A stretch of DNA of 64,000 bases, from contig JACEEZ010016432.1 in NCBI GenBank assembly GCA_016584305.1, positions 1 to 64,000 on the forward strand. Direction: 5' to 3'. Below, in pieces: positions 35,606-46,254 of this stretch (position 1 is the stretch's first letter; every line of letters starts with the position of its first letter). The stretch comes from Chionoecetes opilio (lineage: Eukaryota > Arthropoda > Malacostraca > Decapoda > Majidae). A program made the position numbers and the translations under genes. Below the pieces are notes generated by a model. That model was not told the origin of the DNA. It was given only the letters and a program-made list of their open reading frames with translations, and did no database searches.

Positions 35606-36705
35606 TGTCAACAAAAGGTTTGTACATACAGTTGAACCTGCCAGGTGGTCCTTTCGGTCGTGTGGCCATTCCTTTTGTTTGTAATGTTTGCTGTTCGCTC
35701 TAGAGTCCCACAAACAAAGAAAACACATGTGCTTAGTGTAACCTAACTGGAGTCCTTTGAAGCAAGGAGATTACCTTCAGGTCCCACACAGATTCCACTG
35801 ATGTTCTTCATATTTAACAAACAGATAACAAAGTCTTCATAGTTTCATAAGTTTCACTCATTTCATGGCCATGCGCAATTGGAAAAACCCCGGAAGCTTA
35901 TTTCCTTTATGCAGAAGAACGGCCTTAGCGTGTTTTTTTCCTGAATTATGAACAGCCGCCATCACTTCTTATCATAAGTGTGAGACTCCAAAATTGTTCC
36001 AGAGTGTGTCAACATCAAAGCAGTAACAGAGCTTGTGTTCCATCTTGAAGAAGCTTGAAAGTTCTTTATGGTCTACGACGAAACGTGGTGATGAGAACTC
36101 CTTCTTGTAGCAAATTCCATTCCTTGAGACGAGATCCAAGGACTTCACTTTCTCCTTGGGTAGATCTAGGTCCCTAGCAAGGTCATGTAGCATTTCCTGA
36201 CTGATGAATTTGGGCTCTCTGTTGTCTGCCATTTCTTGAAAGTCTGTATCCATGGGATTATCCTCCTCGTTTCGAATCTGATTCACTTATAGCATTTGCA
36301 ATTGGAACATTTGGAACTGGGAGATCAGGACCATGTGGCACAGGCCTGATGGCAGAAGGTACGTCAGGATATCTGATTTAGCTCGCGTTTTTACTGAATA
36401 TCCTTTGATGTTAATGAGGCAGAAGTAGCAGTCAGTACTGTGATCCTTTTGTTCACGCCAAACCATTGGGATGCCAATGCCATGCCTGATGGCCGTTTGC
36501 CACGCATCCATTCATTCAAGTGGTTCACACAGGGTTGCATGCTACGTGAGGGCCCACTTCTTATCTTGATCACCTATACGGCACTTGAAGTAATGCAGAT
36601 AAGCTGCTTTAACATTCTTGTAAGAGGTTTCTTCAGACTGTCAGGGTAAAATCCACATATGTAACAAAAACTGTCCGATGCATTCACACAGTTACGGCGC
36701 TCCAT
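35606..36705 (-). pseudogene. Uncharacterised arthropod multicopy gene, copy 1 (broken)
   Basis: Read on minus from ATG at 36705: MERRNCVNASDSFCYICGF, a CxxC-containing N-terminus, then PDSLKKPLT, VNHLNEWMRGKR, MVWREQKDHSTDCYFC (a second CxxC, about 36490-36420), a piece about 36286-35972 with ISQEMLHDLARDLDLPKEK and FKMEHKLCYCFDVDTLWNN, and then fragments to about 35606. I recognise this pattern from large families of 'uncharacterized protein' entries in arthropods that behave like mobile genes; I know no biochemical function. A 5' leader (36790-37140) has tttctttgcag at about 36784, suggesting a spliced 5' UTR. Several frameshifts; the C-terminal third is missing, replaced by repeat R. Confidence 0.55.
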
Positions 36706-38139
36706 CACAGCCCGGTACAAGGTACTATATACGGTAAACCAACTAAAATTAGGACTCCACTAAATCAAACACATCATATCTGCAAAGAAAAATAAATGTT
36801 AAACATATGTCAATAGCTGTACGATCAGTAGGTAAAAATGTACTACACAGCCTGCTAACCCCTCGCCAATACGCAGCACGCACACCCTCCCTGCTCACTG
36901 CACAAACACACTGACTCAAAAACACTGCACTGCCCTAAATAGGTTTGAGAAAGAAAAGATTAAGAGTTTAAAATGAAAACATTGGTGAAACCTATTTCTG
37001 CTGATTTTACCCATATTTTTTCATGAATTGCGTCTGGTTCTCAAAAACTGGACTGATAGAGTTAATTGAACATCAGATTCGAGTTCAGCAGGGTCGATTT
37101 ACCCATAATCAGCTTCATTTAGTCCAGAACCATTCTTTTTTCCACGGTCTAACACCCCCGCTACACCTCCCCCTGTAATCACGAGGGCCCCTCCTTCCAG
37201 CTTAAGTACAAAATACTTTTAAATTCAAATACTAATTCCGTCAAAAAACATTATACAAGATAAATTTAAACTTACTCAGTTACCCTATGAACAATCCAAT
37301 AGACACTTTTTAAAATATGTATAACGAAAAAAAATCATGTAAAACCCCAAAAAACCAAAACCCCGAAAATAAAACCCCACAGGTGAATCGGGCCCACTCC
37401 CCCCGTATTTTTACGTAGTAGATGTTTACAAAAAAAGTAAAATAAACCAAAGGAATATTTTTGTCAACCTTTTAAAAAATGCAAGAAGATTTTTGTGTTT
37501 TTCCCCCAAAAAATCAAAAATACGTCATTTATCGTTTTTATTGATCGCTTCCATTTCAAGGGTACCTAGTCTTTTGGGGTTTTTGGTGTCGTCTTTGGGT
37601 GTTTAAATTATCAGCTGGAGTGGCCCTCCCATTTCTGGCGAAGCACGCAAGCGAGAGTTAAGCCGGGTTTTTAGGGCACTTGCTTTTGAGTCACTAACCA
37701 ACCTAATCGCATTTTTTAACCCCTAACTAAACCCAAATCTCATTAAAAGGTCTCGGCAAGGGAAGAAAAAAGGTGATGGGGGTCACAAAGGAAGAAAGTG
37801 AGAGGCCGCCCGCACGTAACAATCACTTGTCTCTCCCCTCCCTATGAAAAACATGTCTTTATCCCCAAAAAAAGTTGAGTCCAAAAGAATTTTTTCCTAA
37901 ACCCAAATAAGGAAAACAGAAACATACTCCCAATGTGTAGGGAATTTCGATCCTAGTGTAAAAAATACCATTTCTGGTATGCATGGGTGGAAAAAATAAA
38001 ATTATAGGGGGTACGGGCGGGGGGACCGATCGCCCAAATAAAAATTTTTCCCATAGGTTATGTTTTTTTACATAGAGGGATTCAATAAAATGACCTCTTT
38101 TCCGCCCAAATTTTCCTTTTTATGTGGGACCCTAGTGTA

Positions 38140-39010
38140 CTTATAAGGAAAGTCATAATTATTTCTGTAGACATCTGTCAGTCTCCTCATTACTTTACAG
38201 TAATTTTCCCAGAAGAATTTTTTTTAGTTAATGAAGTTTGCTTTTTATACAGTCCTAACAGAGTTACTCCTGTTGTTCTCAAAAACTGTGCTTCTGTGCT
38301 TGCATCCTGCCTGGTTAAACTTTTCCGTCTTGTGTCTATCTACTTCCATCTTTCCTTCTTGCTGGAAGTTTGCTCACATCCATCCTGTTCCTAAGAATAC
38401 CTTTTGAATCCTTCAAATTACTGACCTATTGCTTTGACTGCCTGCCTTTCTAAAGCTTTTGAATCTATATTAAATATAAAGATTCTTAAGCATCTATCTA
38501 TTCACAATCTTCCATCTGGTTGTTAGTACGGTTTCCGTAAAGGGCGATCTACTGGCGATCTTCTAGCTTTTCTAACTGAATCTTGGTCATCCTCCTTTAG
38601 AGGGTTCAGTGAAACTTTTGCTGTTACATAAGGAGAATGGCACCATAATCTTTGACATAATTTGATAGAGTCTGGCACAAATCTCTAATTTCCAAACTAC
38701 CCTCATTCGGTTTCTATCCTTTTCTCTGTACCTTCATCTTAAGTTTCCTTTAAAACAGTTATATTGCAGCTACTGTAGACAATCATTGTTCTTCTCCTAA
38801 GTCTAAAAAATTAGTGGTTTTTCCCAGGTTCTTCCTACACCCACTCTTTTTTATTATTCTTTAAATGATCTTCAAAGGTCTAACCAAACCCTACCTTTCC
38901 TTGCTGATAATTCTCCCCCTGCTTTTTTTCCAAAGTCGTTCTTAGATGTCCAATAAACGGGAACAAAGGATTCACAGGAGATGCCACAGAGCCACCCCTT
39001 TCCCTAACCA
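38140..39010 (+). pseudogene. Jockey-like LINE reverse transcriptase, decayed
   Basis: Plus strand, frames shifting: RVTPVVLKNCASVLASCLVK near 38262, then a HPVPK/NYxPIALTACLSKAFESIL block near 38420, YGFRKGRSTGDLLAFLTESW near 38527, then SxTFAVT, a FDxVWHKSLISKLP-like piece near 38660, and LFLLFxNDLL-like remains near 38860. This is the order of fingers, motif A and motif B-C of the jockey-like RT whose C-terminal half is intact at 60829-61743. Motif C is badly eroded (..ADNSPP.F). Many stops; both decay and sequence error are likely. Confidence 0.75.
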
Positions 39011-39464
39011 CGGATAACCACCCCCAAACCTCAATTCAATTAAATTTAAATTAAATTAAATTTTTTTATTCAGCCAATTAAACGAAAAAATAAATTTGAC
39101 TTTTTTTTTTTTTTTTTTTTTCACATATATTTACGCTTTGACTATAAAAATGGAAATTTTCCTTTATATCATCTTATAAGTGGAAAAATTTTTACCATTT
39201 TTTTTCCCCTTTTTTTTTTATGTATTATTTTGATTTTTTATCCAAAATCCCAGCCAAATTTGGGGGGATTTTTTTCCACCATTTTAAATTAGAAAGGAGA
39301 CACTTTTTTATTGTGTTTAAAGTTTTTTATTTAAAACTTTTTTCTGGATTTCATGAAATATAAAAAAAAAATTTTTCCCTTAAAAAAAAATCAAAAAAAT
39401 GTCCTAATTTGACGGGCTGAGTACCCGCAACTTATTTACATTTGTTTTACCTGGTCGACAAAAA
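39011..39464. other. No gene seen
   Basis: T/A homopolymer-rich sequence with error-like texture. No recognised terminus or domain. Confidence 0.4.
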
Positions 39465-41540
39465 AAAACGAAGATATGGTTTGACTAAATGAAGCTGATT
39501 ATAGGTAAATCGACCCTGCTGCTCGAATTGATTTTCAATTAACTCTATCACGTCCATTTTTTTGAAAACCCAAAAGGCAATTCCTGAAAAAATATGGGTA
39601 AAATCCAAAAATATTTTTTCCCCAATGTTTTCTTTTTTAAACCTTAATTTTTTTCTTTTCCAGCCTATTTAGGGCATGCGTTTTTTGAGTCATTTTTGGG
39701 TTTTGTGCATGAGCAGGGGAGGTGTGCGTGCTGCGTTTTGGGCGAGGGCTTGCGGCTGTGTAGACATTTTTACCTTGATCGTACAGCTATTGACATATTT
39801 TTAAAATTTTATTTTCTTTGCAGATATGATGTTTTTGATTTAGGGGATCCTAATTTTAGTTGGTTTACCGATATAGTACCTTGTACCGGGCTGTGATGGA
39901 GTGCCGAAACTGTGTGAATGCATCGGACAGTTTTTTTTTACTTGTGGAATTTTTCCCCTGACAGTCTGAAGAAACCTCTTACAAAGAATGTTAAAAGCAG
40001 CTTATCTCATTACTTCAAGTGCCATAAGGGATAAGAAAAGAATGGGCCCCTCACACATGCACCCCCTTTTGTAAACCCACTTAAATGAATGGATCTGGCA
40101 AACGGCCACAGGAGGCATGGCTTTCGGCATCCAAGGTTTGGCGTGAACAAAAGGATCACTACTGACTGCTACTTCTCCCTCACTAACTAAAAGGATATTC
40201 GTAAAAACGCAGCAAAAATCAGGTATCCTGACGTACCTTCTGGCCATCAGGCCTGGCCACATGGTCCTGATCTCCCATTCCAAATGTTCCAATTGCAAGT
40301 GCTTAAAATTTTAAATCAATTCAAACGAGGAGATAATCCCATGGATACAGTTTTAAAAGAATGGCAGCCCAACAGAGACCCCAAAATTCATCAGTCAGGA
40401 AAAAGTTGCCCTTGCTGGGGGACCTAGATCTACCCAAGGAGAAAAGTGAAGCCCTTGGATCTCGTCTAAAGGAAAATGAATTTGCTACAAAGGATTCTCA
40501 TCACCCCGTTTCGTCGTGACATAAAGAACTTTCAGCTTCTTCAAGAGGGGAACCAAGCTCTGTTACTGCTTTGATGTTGACACACTCGGGGAAAAACTTT
40601 GTGAGTCTCACACTTATGTAAGAGTGAGTGGCGGCTGTTCATAGATTGGGAAAAAACACCAAAAGGGCGTTCTTCTGCATAAAAAAATAAGCTTCCGATT
40701 TTTCCAAATTGCGCATGGCCATGAAATGATAAAAACTTATGAACTATGAGACTTTGTTATCTGCTTTAAAATATGAAGACTCAGTGGAATCTGTGGGGAC
40801 CTGAGGAAATCTCCTTGTTCTAGGACTCCTTTGGGGTTTACACTAACCATTTTTTTTCTTTTTTGTGGACTCTGAGCGGACAGAAAAACTTACAAACAAA
40901 AGGAATGGCCAGCACGACCGAAAACTCCCCTGCGGTTTCAACTGATTAAAAACCCTTGTTGACAGTAAAAAAGGTGTACTTACCCCCTTTGATCTGAAAT
41001 TTGGGGGTTAATAAAAAATTGTGGAAGGCCATGGATCAAAATGGTGTGGCTTTCAGTATTTGTTTGCAAAGTTTGAACGCACTGTATCTAAGCCAAAAGA
41101 AAGGGCGGGTGTTTTTCAATGGCCCTCAAATTCGTCAACTACTCAAATGATGACTTTTTAAAGAGCCTAACTCCCTGGAAAAAGCTGCTTGGAAGAGCTT
41201 TTGGCTATTAAAAAAGAAACCTATAATTTTCGAGCATCAAATTATGAGGAATTTGGTAAAGACATTTTGAAGAGTTCCCAAATGCGTTGGGGGGGCTGGA
41301 TGTCACTCAAAATCCCTTTTTCCATTAAAATTTTGATTTCTTCCCAACGAATCTTGGCGCAGTCAGTGATGACGGGGGGAATGTTTCCACCAGGACTTTG
41401 CCACCATAAAACCCTACCAAGGCGGACGATTCAGTCCCAAAGATGGGGACTATTGCTGGACGCTACAACTGAAAGTAGCTGCTCCTACAAACGAAAGAGC
41501 AAACTACAGAAACACTAATGATTACTAGGGACAGGGTGAG
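39465..41540 (+). pseudogene. Uncharacterised arthropod multicopy gene, copy 2 (broken)
   Basis: Inverted second copy of the 35606-37140 sequence, extending further 3'. The 5' leader (39465-39895) includes ctttgcag at about 39815-39822. The start codon is at 39896 (MECRNCVNASDSF). Matching segments include HLNEWI, LTYLLAIRPGHMVLIS, PKFISQE and FSSPRFVV, then new C-terminal parts: VAFQYLF.KFERTVSKPKE near 41045, FNGPQIRQLLK, LDFFPTNLGAVSDDGG at 41329-41376, and DYCWTL..SSYKRKSK to the stop at 41516-41518. The last blocks are characteristic of the family's conserved C-terminus (HLDFFPxNLGxxSDExGE...DYCWxLKR). Many frameshifts, many looking like homopolymer errors. Function unknown. Confidence 0.55.
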
Positions 41541-41706
41541 TATTTTGTGGTTAGGTATATTTTTTGATCTATTTATTTAATACCAATTTGAGATCTTGAC
41601 TTTTCTTCTAAAGAACAGTTAGATCTGACTTTTTCTTCAAACTAGCGCATCTTTCTCTCAAAAAAAAATCTCGAATTTTGTGCCCAAAAAATACAGATAT
41701 ATATTT

Positions 41707-42716
41707 TCTTAATAATTAAAAGCGAAAGTGTGTCTGTCGGGCTGTGTGGTTGTGTTATGGTTCCCCCCCGTGGCGAAATCACCTATAGGGCACTTTTTGG
41801 AAGGGGTTGACCGGGGAAGGTCGCCCCTTGTGAGATGATTCGATCACTTTTTTTTTTTTTTTTTTTTTAGCAGCCTATTAGCGAAAATTTGGGGAAAAAA
41901 AAAGGGGTTTTTGCGAGAATTGAGGAAACCCTTTGATGTGGGTGATGGGTGAGTAAATGGGTGGGGTGAGGGGGTAAAATGGGGGGGGTGATGGGTGAGT
42001 GAATGGGGGGGGGGTGAGGGGTGGGGGGTGGGGGAATAGGTGGGGGTGAGGGGTAAGGGAAAATAAAAGTGAAAGTGTGTCTGTCTGTCGTTGTCTTGTG
42101 TGTTTTTGGGGGTGTGTGTGTGTGTTGGAAAGGTTTTCCGCCCCCCGGGCGCAATCACCTCATATGGCATTTTTTTGGAACCGGGTTGCCCGGGGGAAAA
42201 GGTTTAAGCCCTTTTTGAGATGACCCGATCACTTTTTTTTTTTTTTTTAGCAGCTATTACGAAAATTTGTAAAAAAAAAGTGGGTTCGAGAATTGGGGAA
42301 AACCTTGATTAGGGTGTGGTAAGGGGTAGTGAATGGGGGGGGTGATGGGAAATGGTTGGGGGGTGATGGGTGGTAAATGGGGGGGGGGTGATGGGTGATG
42401 GGTAGGGAATAGGGGGGGGGGTGAGGGGTAATGGGTGATGAAGGGGTGTGGGGGGTGATGGGTAAGGGGTGAGTGAATGGGTGGGGGGTGATGGGTAAGG
42501 GGTGAGTGAATGGGGGGGGGGTTGAGGGGAAAAAGGGTGGGAATGGGTGGGGGGAATCTACATTTCTACATCCAGTTTGGGAAAGTTAGAAGGGGCTATC
42601 TGGAGGTCCGTGTTTTGGTGGGCCAAGGCCCACCAAAAAGGTGGGGGGCCAAAGGCCCACCACCAATACCCTCCGCAGGGCTGAAAAAAAGTCCGCCCGG
42701 AGGCGGTTTTGGGGCT
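41707..42716 (+). mobile_element. Non-autonomous Helitron, copy alpha
   Basis: The 5' end reads TCTTAATAATTAAAAGCG followed by aaagtgtgtctgtc, a typical animal Helitron start (TC..TA-rich, then GTCTGTC). Two tandem units follow, each with cgcaatcacctcatatggc-like, tgagatgattcgatcac, T-run and cctattagcg blocks, then GGGTGATGG minisatellite, then a 3' hairpin degraded to gtccgcccggaggcgg and ct. No Rep/helicase frame. Confidence 0.7.
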
Positions 42717-43572
42717 TTTATATAAAAATAAAATAAAAATTTACTGTGATTTGGCTTTTTTTGTATATTTTCAAGAGTGGCACATTTTGGGATATATTTG
42801 GAAAAAATTTTAAGAGTTTTTTGCCAATATGTACATTAGGTCCAAATAAAGCCCGGGGCACCACCAAAATTTAAATTTACATAATATATTAGCGTAGGGG
42901 GATTGTTTCGTTTTAAATTATAAATTTATATACTATATAATTATAATAGCTTTTAAAATTTAAAATCCCGATATTTAAAAAAACTAACGTGCTAGAGAAA
43001 AAGAATGCCATTTTTTAAAACACAAAAAAAATGTTTTCCAAACCCACACCTGAACTCAGAACCATTTTTGGGTCCCTTTTTTATCTGAAGGGGGCATGTA
43101 AATAAAACAATTTAAAAACTTTTCGACGCATTAAAAATTGCCATACAGAAAAAAATAACTTTTTTTTCTTGTTTTTTCCTTTTTTGGCCCTAGTTTTTGC
43201 ACTCTTACCATTGTTCTGGACCAGGCTAGATATAAATAAAAACATACTCAGTTGATCTTGGGGGAGGCGGTAGCGGAGTGGTTGCGTCTCCGACTTCTTT
43301 CCCCTCGGTACCCGATTTCGACCCCGAAAAAACCAAAACCTTTCTACACCGTCGAGTGGCCTAAGAAACCCACTGCCCTGCCCATCAACTCTACCTTCGT
43401 TGCGAGTGCACGGAGGACACGGGGGGCGGCATGAGCCTCTAATCACAGGCGCCCTATAAAAATTCCTGCCTGCCACCACGGCGAGGACCAACCTCAGACC
43501 CCTAAAGTGAACCTCCAAGCCTCCCACCCGGGCCCCTGGGACACCACTGCCTACAGGCGCAAAGGCACGGGA

Positions 43573-43621
<49 letters not shown>

Positions 43622-44300
43622 GTTGATCTTTGACAAGTTTGAACATATGAAAATCGGTCCAAAAACTATTAAAACCATCTTTTTTTAATTCTTAAACAAA
43701 ATTTTGAGAATCGAAATCAGCATTAAAGATGTGGCAATTCTCTGCTCTTAACTTTTTAGTATTTTTTTCAAATAAAAAAACAGTTTGTATCAGAATTTTT
43801 TTTAAAAAAATATACATCTAATATTAACTGAAGGAAGGCTCTTGGTCCCCCCTTTTTTAAAAAAATTATCCACTCACAGGGTTTTTTAAAGGCTAACCAC
43901 TCGAGTTGCCAATTTTTTTTTCATATTTTCAAGTCAATAGGCCCGTATCTTTACCCTTCTCTGGTCGTCTCCTCTCTTTTTTGATCTTTTCATTCTTTAT
44001 CACAAGTCCTGCTTCTTGAGGGAAAAATGTGTGAGGCCCCGTGAAAAAAGGAAGAAAAAAGCCTGGTACCCAAAGTTAAAAGTTTTGTTCCTGGGTTGCT
44101 GGTCTGGTTATAAACATAACTAAGCACTCCCGTACTTGTCTTTTGTATATTTATCCAAATTTGTAAAAGAAAACTTGTGGTGTTATGAGTCCCCTTGGGT
44201 AATTTCTTGGAAGTCAGGGGGTGGCCAGCGCAGGTGGGGTGATTTATGAGCAGATTTAAAGGAAAAAAAATTTTATTTGCTTTGTAAAAAACCCCTTTGT
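42717..44300. repeat. Repeat R, copy alpha
   Basis: Counterpart of 51096-52750 with the SINE at 43248-43620. No frame of its own; see beta. Confidence 0.75.
43248..43620 (+). mobile_element. tRNA-derived SINE, copy alpha
   Basis: Degraded copy of 51661-52029: ggcggtagcggagtgg (A box) and ccgatttcgacccc (B box), then the same unrelated body and an A-run at 43577-43620. GTTGATCTT is present on both sides (about 43250 and 43622), which gives a clearer target duplication than in beta. Confidence 0.8.
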
Positions 44301-44814
44301 CCCTAGGCCCGCTGTCATCGTGGGGGGGGTTTTGGGCCCGGGGGCTTGGGGGGCCCAGGGGATACCCCCGGTCACTCCCTTGATTTCGGGCCTCTTTCTC
44401 GGGTTACAAATTTTTTCTTTCCCTTTTTTTGCCCTTCTTCCCCACTCTCTTATACCTCCCCCATCCCCCTTTCCTCCTAAGGTGGAAGGGCCCTCTGATG
44501 AGATATGAGGGGGCTTTTTGGGGCCGTCCTAACGGCCTCGGGTGCCACGGCAGTTTTAGGTCTCGAGACTGTCTTTGGGCTCAGACCATTTGAGTGGTCT
44601 TGGTCTTGGGCTCGTTTGATGTGGTCTTGGTTTGATCTTGGTCCGAAGCTTTGGTCCGGAGTTTTTTGGGTGAAAACCCGTGAACCCGGATTTAAAAAAT
44701 GCATCGCGGGGTGGGGAAGGGCGGAATTTATTATCATCACGGAGAAAAATCATGGCTGTTTCGATTCACGGCGCGTTTCACAGGTTGTCTTTCTAGAGAT
44801 TTGGCAGCCACCAC

Positions 44815-45110
44815 ATCGTAAGATGCCTGTCGCTAGCCCCAAATACGGGGGAATTTGGAAGCGTTCGAAGAGCGCGGAGAAGGAAGCACACGGGCCCCGT
44901 TTAACCGGTATTGAGGGGAGTGCAAGTTGGAGGCCACGCCACCTTCTTCTTTTTGCTTTCTTCTAAGAGCGCTATCCCTTGTCTTTATGTTTCTTGAAGG
45001 TCCTCTCCGTCCCCGCAACGAGCGATCTTTAGCAGGGGGGTATCATCATGCGTCCTCACCGTTCGCAGCTGTCATGAAGATGTTAGAAAAAGCTAATGTT
45101 TTTAAAAAGC
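44815..45110 (+). pseudogene. hAT transposase C-terminal remnant, copy alpha
   Basis: Counterpart of 53270-53600 with extra indels; the stretch near 45020-45110 (cgagcgatctttagcaggg...cgtcctcaccgttcgcagctg) still aligns to the hAT dimerisation region. Confidence 0.6.
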
Positions 45111-45204
45111 AATTGCCCGTAAACGTTTGCAAATGTAATGAGTTAAAAGACGAGTAAAATGTAAAATGTAAGAAAATTTTCAAAAATTTAACTAAGGAAA
45201 CCTC

Positions 45205-45292
45205 GTTTTTCCGGCACCCTCGGGGGGGAGCGCACCGGATAACTCATTTTGCCGTTTTTTTTTTAGAGTTACTCTTATGGAACGCCCAAAAT

Positions 45293-45345
<53 letters not shown>

Positions 45346-45551
45346 CCATCGCAAGGAACCCCCCAAGGCACAACAAAAATGGGTAAACAAAGCCCACTTA
45401 GTTGCCATCCCTATAAAAAGACAGTAAGAGAATAAATAAAAAGAGGGGGGGCCAATTTAGTTCGGGGGTGTCTTTTTACCTTCTTTTGAAAAGATGTAAT
45501 CTAGGAAAGTGGGAAAAAAAGAACAAAGAAAGTTTCCCGAGTTTATCAGTG

Positions 45552-45598
<47 letters not shown>

Positions 45599-45675
45599 CC
45601 GGGGCGATTTGTGCCCTTGTTTTTGAGGGGGCCGTTGTTTTTAATGCCGGTTAAAAGAGGTTCTCCCCGTATAGT
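45205..45675. mobile_element. Tigger-like MITE (type E) with LINE scrap, copy alpha
   Basis: Left end aaggaaacctcgtttttccggc, right end gccggttaaaagaggttctcc; corresponds to 53668-54142. Contains a T-run (45297-45345), LINE 3' scrap and A-run (45550-45597). Confidence 0.7.
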
Positions 45676-46254
45676 AAATTGTATTTTTTTTGAAATTTCT
45701 TTGCCTATTTGCCTTCTTTCTTTTTCTTTTTACGCAGCTAACCCCTCCATTATAGGGTATTAACCCCATGGACAAAGGTTGAGCATTAACAGTTTGGTTT
45801 ACATTTTAATTATTTTTCATTTGTCCCCAAGCTATATGGAAATTTAATTAGGTCGTTATTTCAAAGTTTCATTATAGAAAATAAATTAAAACCTATTCCT
45901 TTCAACAGGGCAGGGCAATACCATTTAGTATTTACGCAGTACAGACCAAAAAAATTCGATAAAAATCCCCAAATTTTTAAAAAAAATTTTTATTGCCTGT
46001 TCTTGGGCTTGGTCTTGGGCTCGAGTGTTTGGTCTTGGTCTCGGAGGGGTTGGGCTTGGTCTCGGAAAAGGGCGGTCTGGTCTTATCTCGAAGGGTCTGG
46101 TCTTGGGCTTGTCTCGGGGTCTGGTCTTGACTCAAAACCCGTGCCACGCGCATGGTATAAACCCCCGGGGGCCCCTGCCCTTCCCCCCCATGGGGGTTAT
46201 GTGGGGGGATCGTTTATATCCCCCTCCTTCCCTCAGGCTCCCCGGGGCCCAAAG

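Larger units (their letters stand above)
34450..37146. mobile_element. Composite insertion in the 5' LTR
   Basis: It has two parts. 34450-35606, minus the MITE at 34604-35375, is the reverse complement of repeat R (51110-51475). 35606-37140 is a minus-strand copy of an uncharacterised multicopy gene with its 5' leader. The left junction is at taaataacactggtc, and the right junction just before tctaacacccccgctac. No target duplication is visible and about 100 bp of LTR is lost, so the join may be a recombination product rather than one transposition. Confidence 0.6.
34039..37523 (-). repeat. BEL/Pao 5' LTR (right), interrupted
   Basis: The pieces 34039-34449 and 37147-37523 match the left LTR at 24098-24508 and about 24610-24993. 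About 100 bp of LTR sequence (left-LTR positions about 24509-24609) is missing at the junction, replaced by a 2.7-kb insertion. The second piece shows expanded A/C/T homopolymers, like the other blocks that look unpolished. Confidence 0.85.
23674..38137. mobile_element. Outer Tigger-like DNA element, split by BEL/Pao insertion
   Basis: The left end CACTAGGGTCCCGCATAAAG at 23674 and the right end ..TATGTGGGACCCTAGTG at 38137 are inverted repeats, and TA flanks both (23672-23673, 38138-38139). Next to the left end is the repeated phrase cataaagcg. Removing the BEL/Pao element (24098-37523) leaves an element of about 1.04 kb (424 bp left, 614 bp right) without an intact frame. So the ends belong to one non-autonomous DNA element that served as target for the retrotransposon. 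Confidence 0.8.

Noticed and set aside
43081..43662. 193-codon minus frame with a poly-Phe run
   Set aside because: It is the reverse of the SINE and its A-tail in block alpha.
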